Assembly (NCBI GenBank): GCA_902589455.1
Contig: CACISX010000003.1
Location: forward strand, 124,001-188,000
Length of the DNA stretch: 64,000 nt
From: an uncultured Pelagibacteraceae bacterium
Lineage (GTDB): Bacteria > Pseudomonadota > Alphaproteobacteria > Pelagibacterales > Pelagibacteraceae
Direction of reading: 5' to 3'
Below are positions 9,878 through 18,188 of this stretch, one piece after another. A program made the translations under genes and the position numbers. Below the pieces are notes generated by a model. That model saw nothing but the letters and a program-made list of their open reading frames with translations, was not told the origin of the DNA and ran no database searches. Each line of letters begins with the position of its first letter. Within the stretch, counting starts at the first letter, position 1.

Positions 9878-10327
9878 ATGGCCAAAACTGAGAAAGTTGA
9901 AAACAAAGATCAGAAGGTAGAAAAGTCTTCTAAGAAAAGTGTAAAAAGTTCTTATTCAAAAAAAAAGAAAGTTAAGAAAAATATTTTAAATGGAATTGCT
10001 TATGTTCAATCAACATTTAACAACACAATTATCTCAATTGCTGACACAAATGGAAATGTAATTTCTTGGGCATCTGCTGGGCAAAAAGGTTTTAAAGGAT
10101 CGAGAAAATCTACTCCTTATGCTGCACAGATAGCTGCAGATTCAGCAGCTTCTAAGGCGTTGGAATATGGAATGAAAACCCTTTCTGTTGAAGTCAAAGG
10201 ACCTGGATCTGGAAGAGAAACAGCTTTACGGGCTTTACAAGCAAGAGGTTTTAAAATTTTATCAATAAAAGATACAACACCTATGCCTCATAACGGAACT
10301 AGACCACCAAAGAAAAGGAGAGTTTAA
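9878..10327 (+). CDS. rpsK: 30S ribosomal protein S11 with basic N-terminal extension
   Basis: 149 residues; the S11 core ([19 protein letters not shown] through [10 protein letters not shown]) is preceded by about 35 residues rich in Lys and Ser, making it longer than the usual 129. S11 lines the platform of the 30S subunit near the E-site. One-base overlap with rpoA. Confidence 0.97.
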   Translation: MAKTEKVENKDQKVEKSSKKSVKSSYSKKKKVKKNILNGIAYVQSTFNNTIISIADTNGNVISWASAGQKGFKGSRKSTPYAAQIAADSAASKALEYGMKTLSVEVKGPGSGRETALRALQARGFKILSIKDTTPMPHNGTRPPKKRRV

Positions 10328-11355
10328 TGGAAGTCGAAAATGTTAATGTAAAAAATTGGAAGTCATTAATCAAACCATCTAAATTAGATGTTCAAATAAG
10401 TGATGACTTAACTCATGCAAAAATTGTAGCTGAGCCTTTAGAAAAAGGTTATGGATTAACTTTAGGAAATTCTCTAAGAAGGATTTTATTATCATCAATA
10501 AGAGGTGCTGCTGTAACATCAATTCAAATTGATGGAGTTTTACATGAATTCACTTCAATAAAAGGTGTTAGAGAAGACGTTACCGATATCGTTTTAAACG
10601 TAAAATCTTTAGCATTGAAAAGTAATTCTGAGGGTACAAAAAAATTAATTTTAGACGCAAAAGGACCTGGAGAAATTAAAGCTTCAGATATAGCTCCAGT
10701 TGCAGATGTTGAGATTTTAAATCCTGATTTAGTTATTTGTAATCTAGATGAAAATACTACTTTTCATATGGAGATGAATGTTAATACAGGTAAAGGATAC
10801 GTTCCTGCAGAGCTGAATAAGCCTGAGGAACCACCACTAGGTCTAATCGCTATCGATTCACTTTATAGTCCAGTTAAAAAAGTTTCATATTCAGTAAGTA
10901 CGGCTAGAGAAGGTAAAGCATTAGATTATGATAAGTTAATTATGGAAGTTGAAACAAATGGATCAATTTCAGCTGAGGATGCAGTAGCTTATTCAGCTAG
11001 AATTTTTCAAGATCAACTTAAAATGTTTGTAAACTTTGATGAGCCAGTTGAAGCTCCAGTAAAAGAAGTTTCTACAGAACCTGAATTTAACAAAAACTTA
11101 CTAAGAAAAGTGGATGAGTTAGAGTTATCAGTTAGATCAATGAACTGCTTAAAAAATGATAATATTATTTACATTGGTGATCTGGTTCAAAAATCTGAGG
11201 GTGAAATGTTGAGAACACCTAATTTTGGAAGAAAATCATTGAATGAAATTAAAGAAGTTTTAACAGGTATGTCTTTATATTTAGGAATGGAAATACCTAA
11301 CTGGCCACCTGACAATATAGCAGAAATGTCTAAGAAATTGGAGGAAGCAATTTAA
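10327..11355 (+). CDS. rpoA: DNA-directed RNA polymerase subunit alpha
   Basis: 342 residues. The N-terminal dimerisation domain carries [19 protein letters not shown] and [16 protein letters not shown]; the C-terminal domain (about residues 255-325) carries [16 protein letters not shown] and [12 protein letters not shown], which bind UP-element DNA and activators. Alpha nucleates RNA polymerase assembly. Position between rpsK and rplQ is universal in bacteria. Confidence 0.99.
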   Translation: MEVENVNVKNWKSLIKPSKLDVQISDDLTHAKIVAEPLEKGYGLTLGNSLRRILLSSIRGAAVTSIQIDGVLHEFTSIKGVREDVTDIVLNVKSLALKSNSEGTKKLILDAKGPGEIKASDIAPVADVEILNPDLVICNLDENTTFHMEMNVNTGKGYVPAELNKPEEPPLGLIAIDSLYSPVKKVSYSVSTAREGKALDYDKLIMEVETNGSISAEDAVAYSARIFQDQLKMFVNFDEPVEAPVKEVSTEPEFNKNLLRKVDELELSVRSMNCLKNDNIIYIGDLVQKSEGEMLRTPNFGRKSLNEIKEVLTGMSLYLGMEIPNWPPDNIAEMSKKLEEAI

Positions 11356-11798
11356 TGAGACATGGTTTGGCAAATAAAAAGTTAAATAGAACATCAGAGC
11401 ACAGAAAAGCCCTGCTTAAAAATATGCTTAATTCTTTGATTAAGTATGAGCAGATTAAAACTACTTTGCCAAAAGCAAAATTTCTAAAACCTCAAGCAGA
11501 TAAAATAATAACATTAGGTAAAAAAGAAACTTTGCAGACAACTAAAATGTTAGTTTCTAAACTACAAGATATTAAATCAGCTAATAAAGTTAAAAAAACA
11601 CTTTCTAAAAGATATCAGAATAGAAAAGGTGGCTATACAAGAATAATCAAGGCTGGATTTAGATATGGAGACAATGCACCAATGGCAATAATTGAATTTG
11701 TCGATAGAGATGTTGAAGCTAAGAGAGTTGATAAACCAAAAAAAGATACAACTAAAGAATCTCCTAAAACGGAAGAGAAAAAACAAGCTACAGCTTAA
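11355..11798 (+). CDS. rplQ: 50S ribosomal protein L17
   Basis: 147 residues: the L17 core starts [20 protein letters not shown], with a charged Lys/Glu C-terminal tail added after about residue 118. L17 sits at the base of the exit tunnel. It closes the alpha operon; the following pseudouridine synthase begins ten bases later and is probably cotranscribed. Confidence 0.98.
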   Translation: MRHGLANKKLNRTSEHRKALLKNMLNSLIKYEQIKTTLPKAKFLKPQADKIITLGKKETLQTTKMLVSKLQDIKSANKVKKTLSKRYQNRKGGYTRIIKAGFRYGDNAPMAIIEFVDRDVEAKRVDKPKKDTTKESPKTEEKKQATA

Positions 11799-11808
11799 AT
11801 CTTAAATC

Positions 11809-12726
11809 ATGAAAAAATCTTACATCGTTGATTCAACGTGTAATGATATGCGTTTGGACAGATGGTTAAGATTAAAAATTGGAAAAATTCCACAAGGACT
11901 TGTTGAAAAATATTTAAGAACAGGAAAAATAAAACTAAATAGAAAGAAAGTTAAAAGCTCTTTTAAAGTAAAAACGAAAGATGAAATAAATATATTTAAC
12001 ATTGAATTTAAAGAAACAATTCAGCAAAAAAAAATTAAGTTTTTACCATCAAAAGAAATTATAAAATCAAATGAAGATCAAATTATTGACAACAATGACA
12101 ATTTTGTTGTTTTAAACAAAGCATCTGGCATATCAGTGCAAGGTGGAACTAAATCAAAAAAAAATCTAGTTGATATTTTTGCTAAAAGTGAAATTTTTGA
12201 AGGAACAAAACCATATTCTGTTCATAGATTGGATAAAGATACTTCTGGAGTTTTTATTATGGCCAAAAATAGAGAGAGCGCTCAATTGCTTACTTCCTTA
12301 TTTAGAGTTAGAAAGGTGCATAAAACCTATTTAGCTATATGCCAAGGAGAAATTAATAAAAAATCCGGTGTATGGGATGATGATTTAATTAGGTACGACG
12401 GTAATAAAAAAATCATTGAAAAAGCAAAAACAATTTTCACAGTTATTGATAAAAATTCTGAAGCAAGTTTATTAGAATTAAAACCTATTACTGGACGAAA
12501 ACATCAGTTAAGAAAACAATTATATGCAATTGGAAATCCTATATTTGGAGATACAAAATATAAATTATCAAATTCCAATAAAGGAATTAATAAAAATTTA
12601 ATGTTACATTCATATCAAATTAAATTTAAGATTAATGATATAAAACATACTTATTCAGCATTGTTACCTGATTATTTTAAAAAACTTTTAAAATCTAAAA
12701 GACTTAGATTTTCAAATTTGAAATAA
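11809..12726 (+). CDS. rluC: RluC/RluD-family 23S rRNA pseudouridine synthase
   Basis: 305 residues with an N-terminal S4 RNA-binding domain (about residues 12-75) and a pseudouridine synthase domain containing the catalytic-Asp motif [10 protein letters not shown] and the later [13 protein letters not shown]. Converts specific uridines of 23S rRNA to pseudouridine. RluC is the likeliest subgroup (sites near 955/2504/2580) but RluD-type specificity cannot be excluded from motifs alone. Its 3' end overlaps the opposing lipB by 23 bp. Confidence 0.85.
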   Translation: MKKSYIVDSTCNDMRLDRWLRLKIGKIPQGLVEKYLRTGKIKLNRKKVKSSFKVKTKDEINIFNIEFKETIQQKKIKFLPSKEIIKSNEDQIIDNNDNFVVLNKASGISVQGGTKSKKNLVDIFAKSEIFEGTKPYSVHRLDKDTSGVFIMAKNRESAQLLTSLFRVRKVHKTYLAICQGEINKKSGVWDDDLIRYDGNKKIIEKAKTIFTVIDKNSEASLLELKPITGRKHQLRKQLYAIGNPIFGDTKYKLSNSNKGINKNLMLHSYQIKFKINDIKHTYSALLPDYFKKLLKSKRLRFSNLK

Positions 12727-13321
12727 AATTTTCAATTAATTTATCACTTAGATTTGAGTAATCCTGATCTATGATATTTTTTAAATTGGTTACTCCTTTA
12801 TCTGAAATACCACATGGTATAATTTTTTTATAATTTACTAAATCATTATTTATATTTATTGCAAAACCATGATAGGCAATCCATTTACTAACTCTTATAC
12901 CTATTGCAGCAATTTTTTTAACATCATTATTAGATTTATGCCATATGCCAATATTATCTTTATCTGGAAAAGTTTCTATATTATAAAATTTTAAAGTATC
13001 AATTATAGTTTTTTCAATAATTGTTATAAATTTTCTGATATCTTTTTTTTTCCTTAAATCTAAAACAAAATAACAAATTAATTGACCAGGCCCATGGTAA
13101 GTTATTTTACCGCCTCTATTTGTTTTCAATATTTTTATGGATTTATCAATAATCTCATTTTCTTTATAGGAAGTTCCTGCTGTAAAAATTTCATTATGCT
13201 CCAAAGTCCAAATTAATTCTTGCTCATTATTTTCATATAAATCCTTTAATCTGGACTCTAATATATTAATAGCATCAAAATAATTTACTGGTTTTATTGA
13301 CTTTTTGATCTCTATGTTCAT
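12704..13321 (-). CDS. lipB: Octanoyl-[ACP]:protein N-octanoyltransferase
   Basis: 205 residues. The substrate-binding motif [13 protein letters not shown] and the region [14 protein letters not shown], which holds the catalytic cysteine, identify LipB. It moves octanoate from acyl carrier protein to lipoyl domains, the first step of lipoate attachment to pyruvate and 2-oxoglutarate dehydrogenases and the glycine cleavage H protein. It lies tail-to-tail with the pseudouridine synthase and head-to-head with mgtE across a 61-bp gap. Confidence 0.95.
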   Translation of the reverse strand: MNIEIKKSIKPVNYFDAINILESRLKDLYENNEQELIWTLEHNEIFTAGTSYKENEIIDKSIKILKTNRGGKITYHGPGQLICYFVLDLRKKKDIRKFITIIEKTIIDTLKFYNIETFPDKDNIGIWHKSNNDVKKIAAIGIRVSKWIAYHGFAININNDLVNYKKIIPCGISDKGVTNLKNIIDQDYSNLSDKLIENFISNLKI

Positions 13322-13382
13322 TTATAATTTGTATTATCTTTATTATGTATTAATAGTGCAAATCTAAATTATAGGTAGATTT

Positions 13383-14756
13383 ATGTCTTTAACTAAAAAA
13401 ACTAAAGATAAAAAAGTAAATTTTGAATTTAATAAAGAATATATAAGAGTTGTTACTAGTAAAATAGCTAACAATGACGCTCAATTTATTACCAATTCAT
13501 TTAATGAAATGCACCCTGCTGATGCTGCAGATATTATTGAGCATCTTAGTGAAGGGGATAGGGAAAGTTTAATTAAATTAAATAATTTCAAAATTGATCC
13601 AGAGGTTTTTGTTGAATTAAATGAATCTATACAGTCAGAAATTATCACCTTTTTATCCTCAGAATCTATTGTGAGTATTCTTAAAGGTTTAGAATCAGAC
13701 GATGCTATATCTATATTAGAAAATGTTCCTGAAGAGGATAAAAATGCAATTCTCAGTTCTTTACCACCAAAAGATAGATTTGCCTTACTAGAAAGCTTAA
13801 GCTATCCAGAGGATACTGCTGCCAGACTTATGCAGCGTGAATTTACAGCAATACCAAGTAATTGGTCTGTAGGTCAAACAATTGACTATTTAAGAGAAAA
13901 TAAAGATTTACCTGAGGAATTTTTAGAAATTTTTATTGTTAATGAAGATTTTAAACCAATAGGTACCGTTCCTTCTTCTAAAGTCTTAACAACACCACGC
14001 GATACTAAAATGGCAACAATTATGTCAGAGTCTCAATTATTAATCCCTGTTGAAATGGACAAAGAGGAAGTTGCTAACTTATTTGAAAATTATAATTTAA
14101 ATTCAGCTGCTGTCGTAGACAAAAACAATAAATTAGTTGGAATGATTATGAACGATGACGTTTTAACAGTGTTGAAAGAAGAGGCTGAGGAAGATGCATT
14201 GAGATTAGCAGGGGTTGGTGATGAAGAAATTACTGATGGTGTGGTAAAAAAAACTAAGAGAAGATTCAATTGGCTTTTACTTAATTTATTTACTGCCTTT
14301 CTAGCTACTTGGTGCATTAGTTTATTCGGAGCAACTATTGAACAGATGGTAGTATTAGCTTTCTTAATGCCAATTGTAGCTTCAATGGGTGGTAATGCTG
14401 GAATGCAAACTTTGGCTGTAACAGTTAGAACAATAGCTACAAATGATTTAACACAAAATAATTTCTCATCAAATGTATTAAAAGAATTTTCTATTGGTAT
14501 TTTAAATGGAATAATTTTTGCAGCAATAAGTGCTTTTATAGTTCAGATATGGTTTCAAGATAGTATTCTTTCAATTATTATATCTATATCTATGGTGCTA
14601 ACAATGATCATAGCTGGATTATTTGGTATATTAGTCCCTTTCACTTTGAAAAAAATGAATATTGATCCAGCTATAGCATCCAGTGTTTTTGTAACAACAA
14701 TAACAGATGTTATTGGATTTGTTTCTTTTTTAGGTGTTGGAGCTTATTTTTTATAA
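13383..14756 (+). CDS. mgtE: Magnesium transporter MgtE
   Basis: 457 residues in the MgtE order: a cytoplasmic N domain of helical repeats (to about 145; MHPADAADIIEHL), paired CBS domains (about 150-280) that sense Mg2+, then five hydrophobic segments from about residue 300 with the pore signature FLMPIVASMGGNAGMQTLAV. Imports Mg2+ through the inner membrane. The 61-bp upstream gap is too short for an M-box riboswitch and none is seen, so Mg sensing probably relies on the protein's own CBS gate. Confidence 0.95.
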   Translation: MSLTKKTKDKKVNFEFNKEYIRVVTSKIANNDAQFITNSFNEMHPADAADIIEHLSEGDRESLIKLNNFKIDPEVFVELNESIQSEIITFLSSESIVSILKGLESDDAISILENVPEEDKNAILSSLPPKDRFALLESLSYPEDTAARLMQREFTAIPSNWSVGQTIDYLRENKDLPEEFLEIFIVNEDFKPIGTVPSSKVLTTPRDTKMATIMSESQLLIPVEMDKEEVANLFENYNLNSAAVVDKNNKLVGMIMNDDVLTVLKEEAEEDALRLAGVGDEEITDGVVKKTKRRFNWLLLNLFTAFLATWCISLFGATIEQMVVLAFLMPIVASMGGNAGMQTLAVTVRTIATNDLTQNNFSSNVLKEFSIGILNGIIFAAISAFIVQIWFQDSILSIIISISMVLTMIIAGLFGILVPFTLKKMNIDPAIASSVFVTTITDVIGFVSFLGVGAYFL

Positions 14757-14758
14757 AA

Positions 14759-15574
14759 TTAGAGATTATCGATTAATCTGACATTGTTTATGTAGTAAGC
14801 AATAAATAATCTTGAATTATTTATTGTTTTTGAAATTTTTAAGTTTTTTTTATTTCTTAACTCCAGGTAATCAATTTTAATTTTATAATTATTTTTTAAT
14901 TCTTTTTTTTTAATTATTAAAAAGTTTGAAATATTTTTATATTTTTTTATATTTTTTTTAATATCTGCTAATTTTTTATAGATATTTGCTGCTATATTTA
15001 AATTCGATTTATTTAAAAGAAGGTTTCTTGATGATAGAGCTATTTTATTCTTATCACGAATTGTTTTACAAGGAATAACCTTTGTTTTATATTTTTTTTC
15101 TAATTTTTTTTTAACCAAATACAATTGTTGAAAATCCTTTTCTCCCATAAAAATCTTTTGAGGTTTAACGATTTTAGTTAGTTTATTCATTACATCTAAA
15201 ACACCTTCAAAATGACCTTTTCTAAATTTAGCACATAAAATTTTATCTTTTTTAGGTAATTTAATCTTTGATTTTTTTTTATCTTTAAATATGTCATTAA
15301 ATTTTGGAAGATAAATAAAATCGACTTTTTTACTTTTTTTAAGAATTTTTAAATCTTCTTTAATATTTGTTGGATAGGATTTTAAATCTTTTTTGTTGTT
15401 AAATTGTTTTGGGTTAACAAAAATACTTACAATAGTTTTTTTACAAAGTTTATTTGATTTATTTATTAGCGATAAATGACCTTTATGAATTCCACCCATT
15501 GTGGGAACAAATCCAAGGTCATTAAATGGCCTTAATGATTCAAATAATGATGTATTGTTTAATAAAATTTTCAT
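14759..15574 (-). CDS. panC: Pantothenate synthetase
   Basis: From the chosen start (MKILLNNTSLFESLRPF) the protein has 271 residues; a frame extension to 15604 would add ten residues that do not look conserved. Signature motifs: VPTMGGIHKGHLSLI (ATP-binding HxGH), VSIFVNPKQFN, and FMGEKDFQQL. Condenses pantoate with beta-alanine using ATP, leading to coenzyme A. panB is not adjacent. Very Lys/Asn/Ile-rich, reflecting base composition. Two bases from the mgtE stop, tail-to-tail. Confidence 0.93.
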   Translation of the reverse strand: MKILLNNTSLFESLRPFNDLGFVPTMGGIHKGHLSLINKSNKLCKKTIVSIFVNPKQFNNKKDLKSYPTNIKEDLKILKKSKKVDFIYLPKFNDIFKDKKKSKIKLPKKDKILCAKFRKGHFEGVLDVMNKLTKIVKPQKIFMGEKDFQQLYLVKKKLEKKYKTKVIPCKTIRDKNKIALSSRNLLLNKSNLNIAANIYKKLADIKKNIKKYKNISNFLIIKKKELKNNYKIKIDYLELRNKKNLKISKTINNSRLFIAYYINNVRLIDNL

Positions 15575-15608
15575 TTGTATTAAAATATTTAATAAGTAAA
15601 ACATTTAA

Positions 15609-16424
15609 ATGATTAAACAAGCAATTATTCCTTTGGCTGGACTTGGAACTAGGTTACTACCTTTAACTAGTGTTTTTGCTAAAGAACTTCTGCCTATTAA
15701 TGGCAGACCTGGAATCGAATATATTCTTGATGAATGCATTGAAGCAGGTATCAAAGAGATTGTATTTATTATTTCCACTAAAAAATTAATGATAAAAAAA
15801 TATTTTTATAGTGACCAATTTTATAAAAATATTTTAAAAAAAAAGAAAGATTCCAGAATAATTAATGAGTATAAGAAAATACTTAAATATAAAAAGAAAA
15901 TTAAGTTTGTATTTCAAAATATTCCAAAAGGTACAGGAGATGCTGTACTTAAAACTCAAAAATTTATTAAAAATAAATATTTCTTAATGTTGTTACCAGA
16001 TGACTTAATAATCAAAAAAAATTGCTCTAAAGCAATGATTAAGGTTCATCAAAAATACAAGGCTTCAGTTATGGCCTCTATGGAAGTTAAAAAAAATAAT
16101 GTTTCAAGATGGGGAATATATAAAATTAATAAAAAATTAAATACAAGAAATTTTATTATCGAAGGTGTTATAGAAAAACCTTCTACTAAAAAAGCTCCAT
16201 CAAATAATGCTGTCATTGGAAGATATATTTTGCCCAGATCAATTTTTAATAAAATTAAATCTTTGAAACCAAAAAGAGGTAAAGAGATACATATTACTGA
16301 TGCCATTCAGCTATTAATTAATGATAATGAAAAATTTATAGCACATAATTTTAACGGCAAATATCTAGACTGTGGAACTTTGAAAAGTTATATAAATTCC
16401 TCAAAAGAAATAGGTAAATCATGA
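15609..16424 (+). CDS. galU: UTP-glucose-1-phosphate uridylyltransferase
   Basis: 271 residues starting with the nucleotide-binding motif IPLAGLGTRLLPLTSVFAKE, followed by RPGIEYILDECIEAGI and the UDP-glucose-contacting GTGDAVLKTQKFI and VIEKP segments of GalU. Makes UDP-glucose from UTP and glucose-1-phosphate. It overlaps ugd by four bases (ATGA), so the pair forms a two-gene unit producing UDP-glucuronate for surface polysaccharide or lipid. Confidence 0.93.
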   Translation: MIKQAIIPLAGLGTRLLPLTSVFAKELLPINGRPGIEYILDECIEAGIKEIVFIISTKKLMIKKYFYSDQFYKNILKKKKDSRIINEYKKILKYKKKIKFVFQNIPKGTGDAVLKTQKFIKNKYFLMLLPDDLIIKKNCSKAMIKVHQKYKASVMASMEVKKNNVSRWGIYKINKKLNTRNFIIEGVIEKPSTKKAPSNNAVIGRYILPRSIFNKIKSLKPKRGKEIHITDAIQLLINDNEKFIAHNFNGKYLDCGTLKSYINSSKEIGKS

Positions 16425-17719
16425 AACTGTGTGTAATTGGCACAGGTTATGTTGGTTTGGTAAGTGGGGTATGTTTCTCTGACTTGGGTAATACTGTTTA
16501 TTGTGTTGATAAAGATATTAATAAAATCAATTCTTTAAATAATGGAATGATCCCAATATATGAACCTGGCTTAGAGGAAATTTTAAAAAAAAACCATAAA
16601 CAAAAAAGATTATTTTTTACATCAAACTTAAAAAAAGCAGTTCAAAATTCAGATATAATTTTTATTTGTGTAGGTACGCCTACAAAAAAAAATAGCAATT
16701 CTGCTGATTTAAAGTACGTGTTTAATGTTGCAAATGAGCTCAAAAAATTAATATCTAAATATAAAATTGTTGTTACAAAATCAACTGTACCTGTTAACAC
16801 AGGAGATAAAATTGAGCAAATTTTAAAAAATTTAAAAAATAAAAAATTAATTGATGTTGTTTCTAATCCTGAGTTTTTAAGAGAAGGCGAGGCTATAAGG
16901 GATTTTGTTTATCCTGATCGTGTTATTATTGGTACTGACAGCAAAAAAGCTAACAAAATACTTAAATCTTTATATATGCCAATAATCAAAAAAAGTAGCA
17001 GATATTTCAACACATCAAGAAGAGGGGCTGAATTAATTAAATATGCTTCGAATTCATTTTTGGCAACTAAAATTTCGTTTATTAACGAGCTTGCAAATTT
17101 GTGCGAAAAAACAGGTGTAGATATAAAAGATGTATCGTTAGGTATGGGTTTAGATCAACGTATCGGCGAAAGATTTTTAAGAGCTGGTCCCGCCTATGGT
17201 GGTTCTTGTTTTCCAAAAGATACTCGTGCTTTGATTGATATTGGAAATAGATTTAAAACAGATTTATCAATTGTAAAAAGTGTAGTTTCTTCAAATAATA
17301 CTAGAAAAATTTTACTACTAGAAAAAGTAAAATCAATTTTAAATAACAAATTAAAAAATAAAAAAATTACTTTTTTAGGTGTAACCTTTAAACCAAATAC
17401 TGATGATATGCGAGAAGCCTCAAGTATTCCAATGATTAATTATTTAAATAAAAAAAATAGCAAAATTAATTATTATGATCCTTCAGGAGAGAAAATTGAA
17501 TTTAAAAATTTAAAAAACGTAAAATTTTCTAAAAGCATTACTTCTGCATGTCTTAATACAGATTTGATAATTTTACATACAGAGTGGAATGATTTTAAAT
17601 TTCTTAATTTTAAAAAATTAGTTAAAAAAAATAATTTTAAAATATTTGATATGAGAAATTTATATTTACCTTCAAAGATGAAGAAATTAAAAATAAAATA
17701 CTTTGGTATTGGAAGATAA
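16421..17719 (+). CDS. ugd: UDP-glucose 6-dehydrogenase
   Basis: 432 residues with three expected domains: an N-terminal NAD-binding Rossmann fold (GTGYVGLVSGVCFSDLG), a central helix, and a C-terminal UDP-binding domain. The catalytic-cysteine motif GGSCFPKDTRAL is intact. Oxidises UDP-glucose to UDP-glucuronate with two NAD+. Four-base overlap with galU. Its stop directly abuts the opposing RidA-like gene with no spacer. Confidence 0.95.
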   Translation: MKLCVIGTGYVGLVSGVCFSDLGNTVYCVDKDINKINSLNNGMIPIYEPGLEEILKKNHKQKRLFFTSNLKKAVQNSDIIFICVGTPTKKNSNSADLKYVFNVANELKKLISKYKIVVTKSTVPVNTGDKIEQILKNLKNKKLIDVVSNPEFLREGEAIRDFVYPDRVIIGTDSKKANKILKSLYMPIIKKSSRYFNTSRRGAELIKYASNSFLATKISFINELANLCEKTGVDIKDVSLGMGLDQRIGERFLRAGPAYGGSCFPKDTRALIDIGNRFKTDLSIVKSVVSSNNTRKILLLEKVKSILNNKLKNKKITFLGVTFKPNTDDMREASSIPMINYLNKKNSKINYYDPSGEKIEFKNLKNVKFSKSITSACLNTDLIILHTEWNDFKFLNFKKLVKKNNFKIFDMRNLYLPSKMKKLKIKYFGIGR

Positions 17720-18181
17720 TTAATTTAATTCAAATATAGCATCTACTTCAACAGATACACCCAATGGCAAACTATTTGTACTAACAGCTGCCCTAGTATG
17801 CATACCTGCATCACCAAATATTGATGCAATTAAATCAGAAGCACCATTAATAACCTTTGGTTGCTCCGTAAAGTCATCTGTTGAATTAACATACCCGGTT
17901 AATTTAATACAAGATTTAATTTTCGAGAGATCTCCCTTGCATGCTTCTTTTACTTGCGAAACTATACTTAGACCACATCTTTTAGCTGCTTCATATCCGT
18001 CTTCTGTAGATAAATCTTTACCTACTTTTCCTATAATTAATTGACCATTATTATTTATTGAAATTTGACCTGATACATAAAGTAAATTACCAACTACTTT
18101 TGTTGCTACGTATGATCCAACAGGAGGCTTGGCTTCCGGAAGTTTTATATTTAACTCTTTTATTTTATTGTCAAAGCTCAT
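17720..18181 (-). CDS. RidA/YjgF-like family protein
   Basis: 153 residues from the ATG at 18181 (MSFDNKIKELNIKLPEA); an in-frame ATG further up at 18244 lies inside the end of topA and would add a purely basic stretch. The protein belongs to the longer YjgF/UK114 subgroup: GNLLYVSGQIS, GAMHTR-like GDAGMHTRAAV and PLGVSVEVDAIFEL. Relatives of RidA hydrolyse reactive enamines/imines from PLP enzymes, but this subgroup is poorly characterised, so the reaction here is an inference. Probably cotranscribed with topA. Confidence 0.85.
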   Translation of the reverse strand: MSFDNKIKELNIKLPEAKPPVGSYVATKVVGNLLYVSGQISINNNGQLIIGKVGKDLSTEDGYEAAKRCGLSIVSQVKEACKGDLSKIKSCIKLTGYVNSTDDFTEQPKVINGASDLIASIFGDAGMHTRAAVSTNSLPLGVSVEVDAIFELN

Positions 18182-18188
18182 GATTAAT

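Noticed and set aside
13322..13382. M-box magnesium riboswitch before mgtE
   Set aside because: The divergent gap of 61 bp is far shorter than an M-box and has no matching stems.
16421..18181. galU-ugd plus RidA-like gene as a capsule or polysaccharide locus
   Set aside because: Only two sugar-nucleotide genes are present, no glycosyltransferase or export gene is next to them, and the RidA-like gene is on the other strand with topA.
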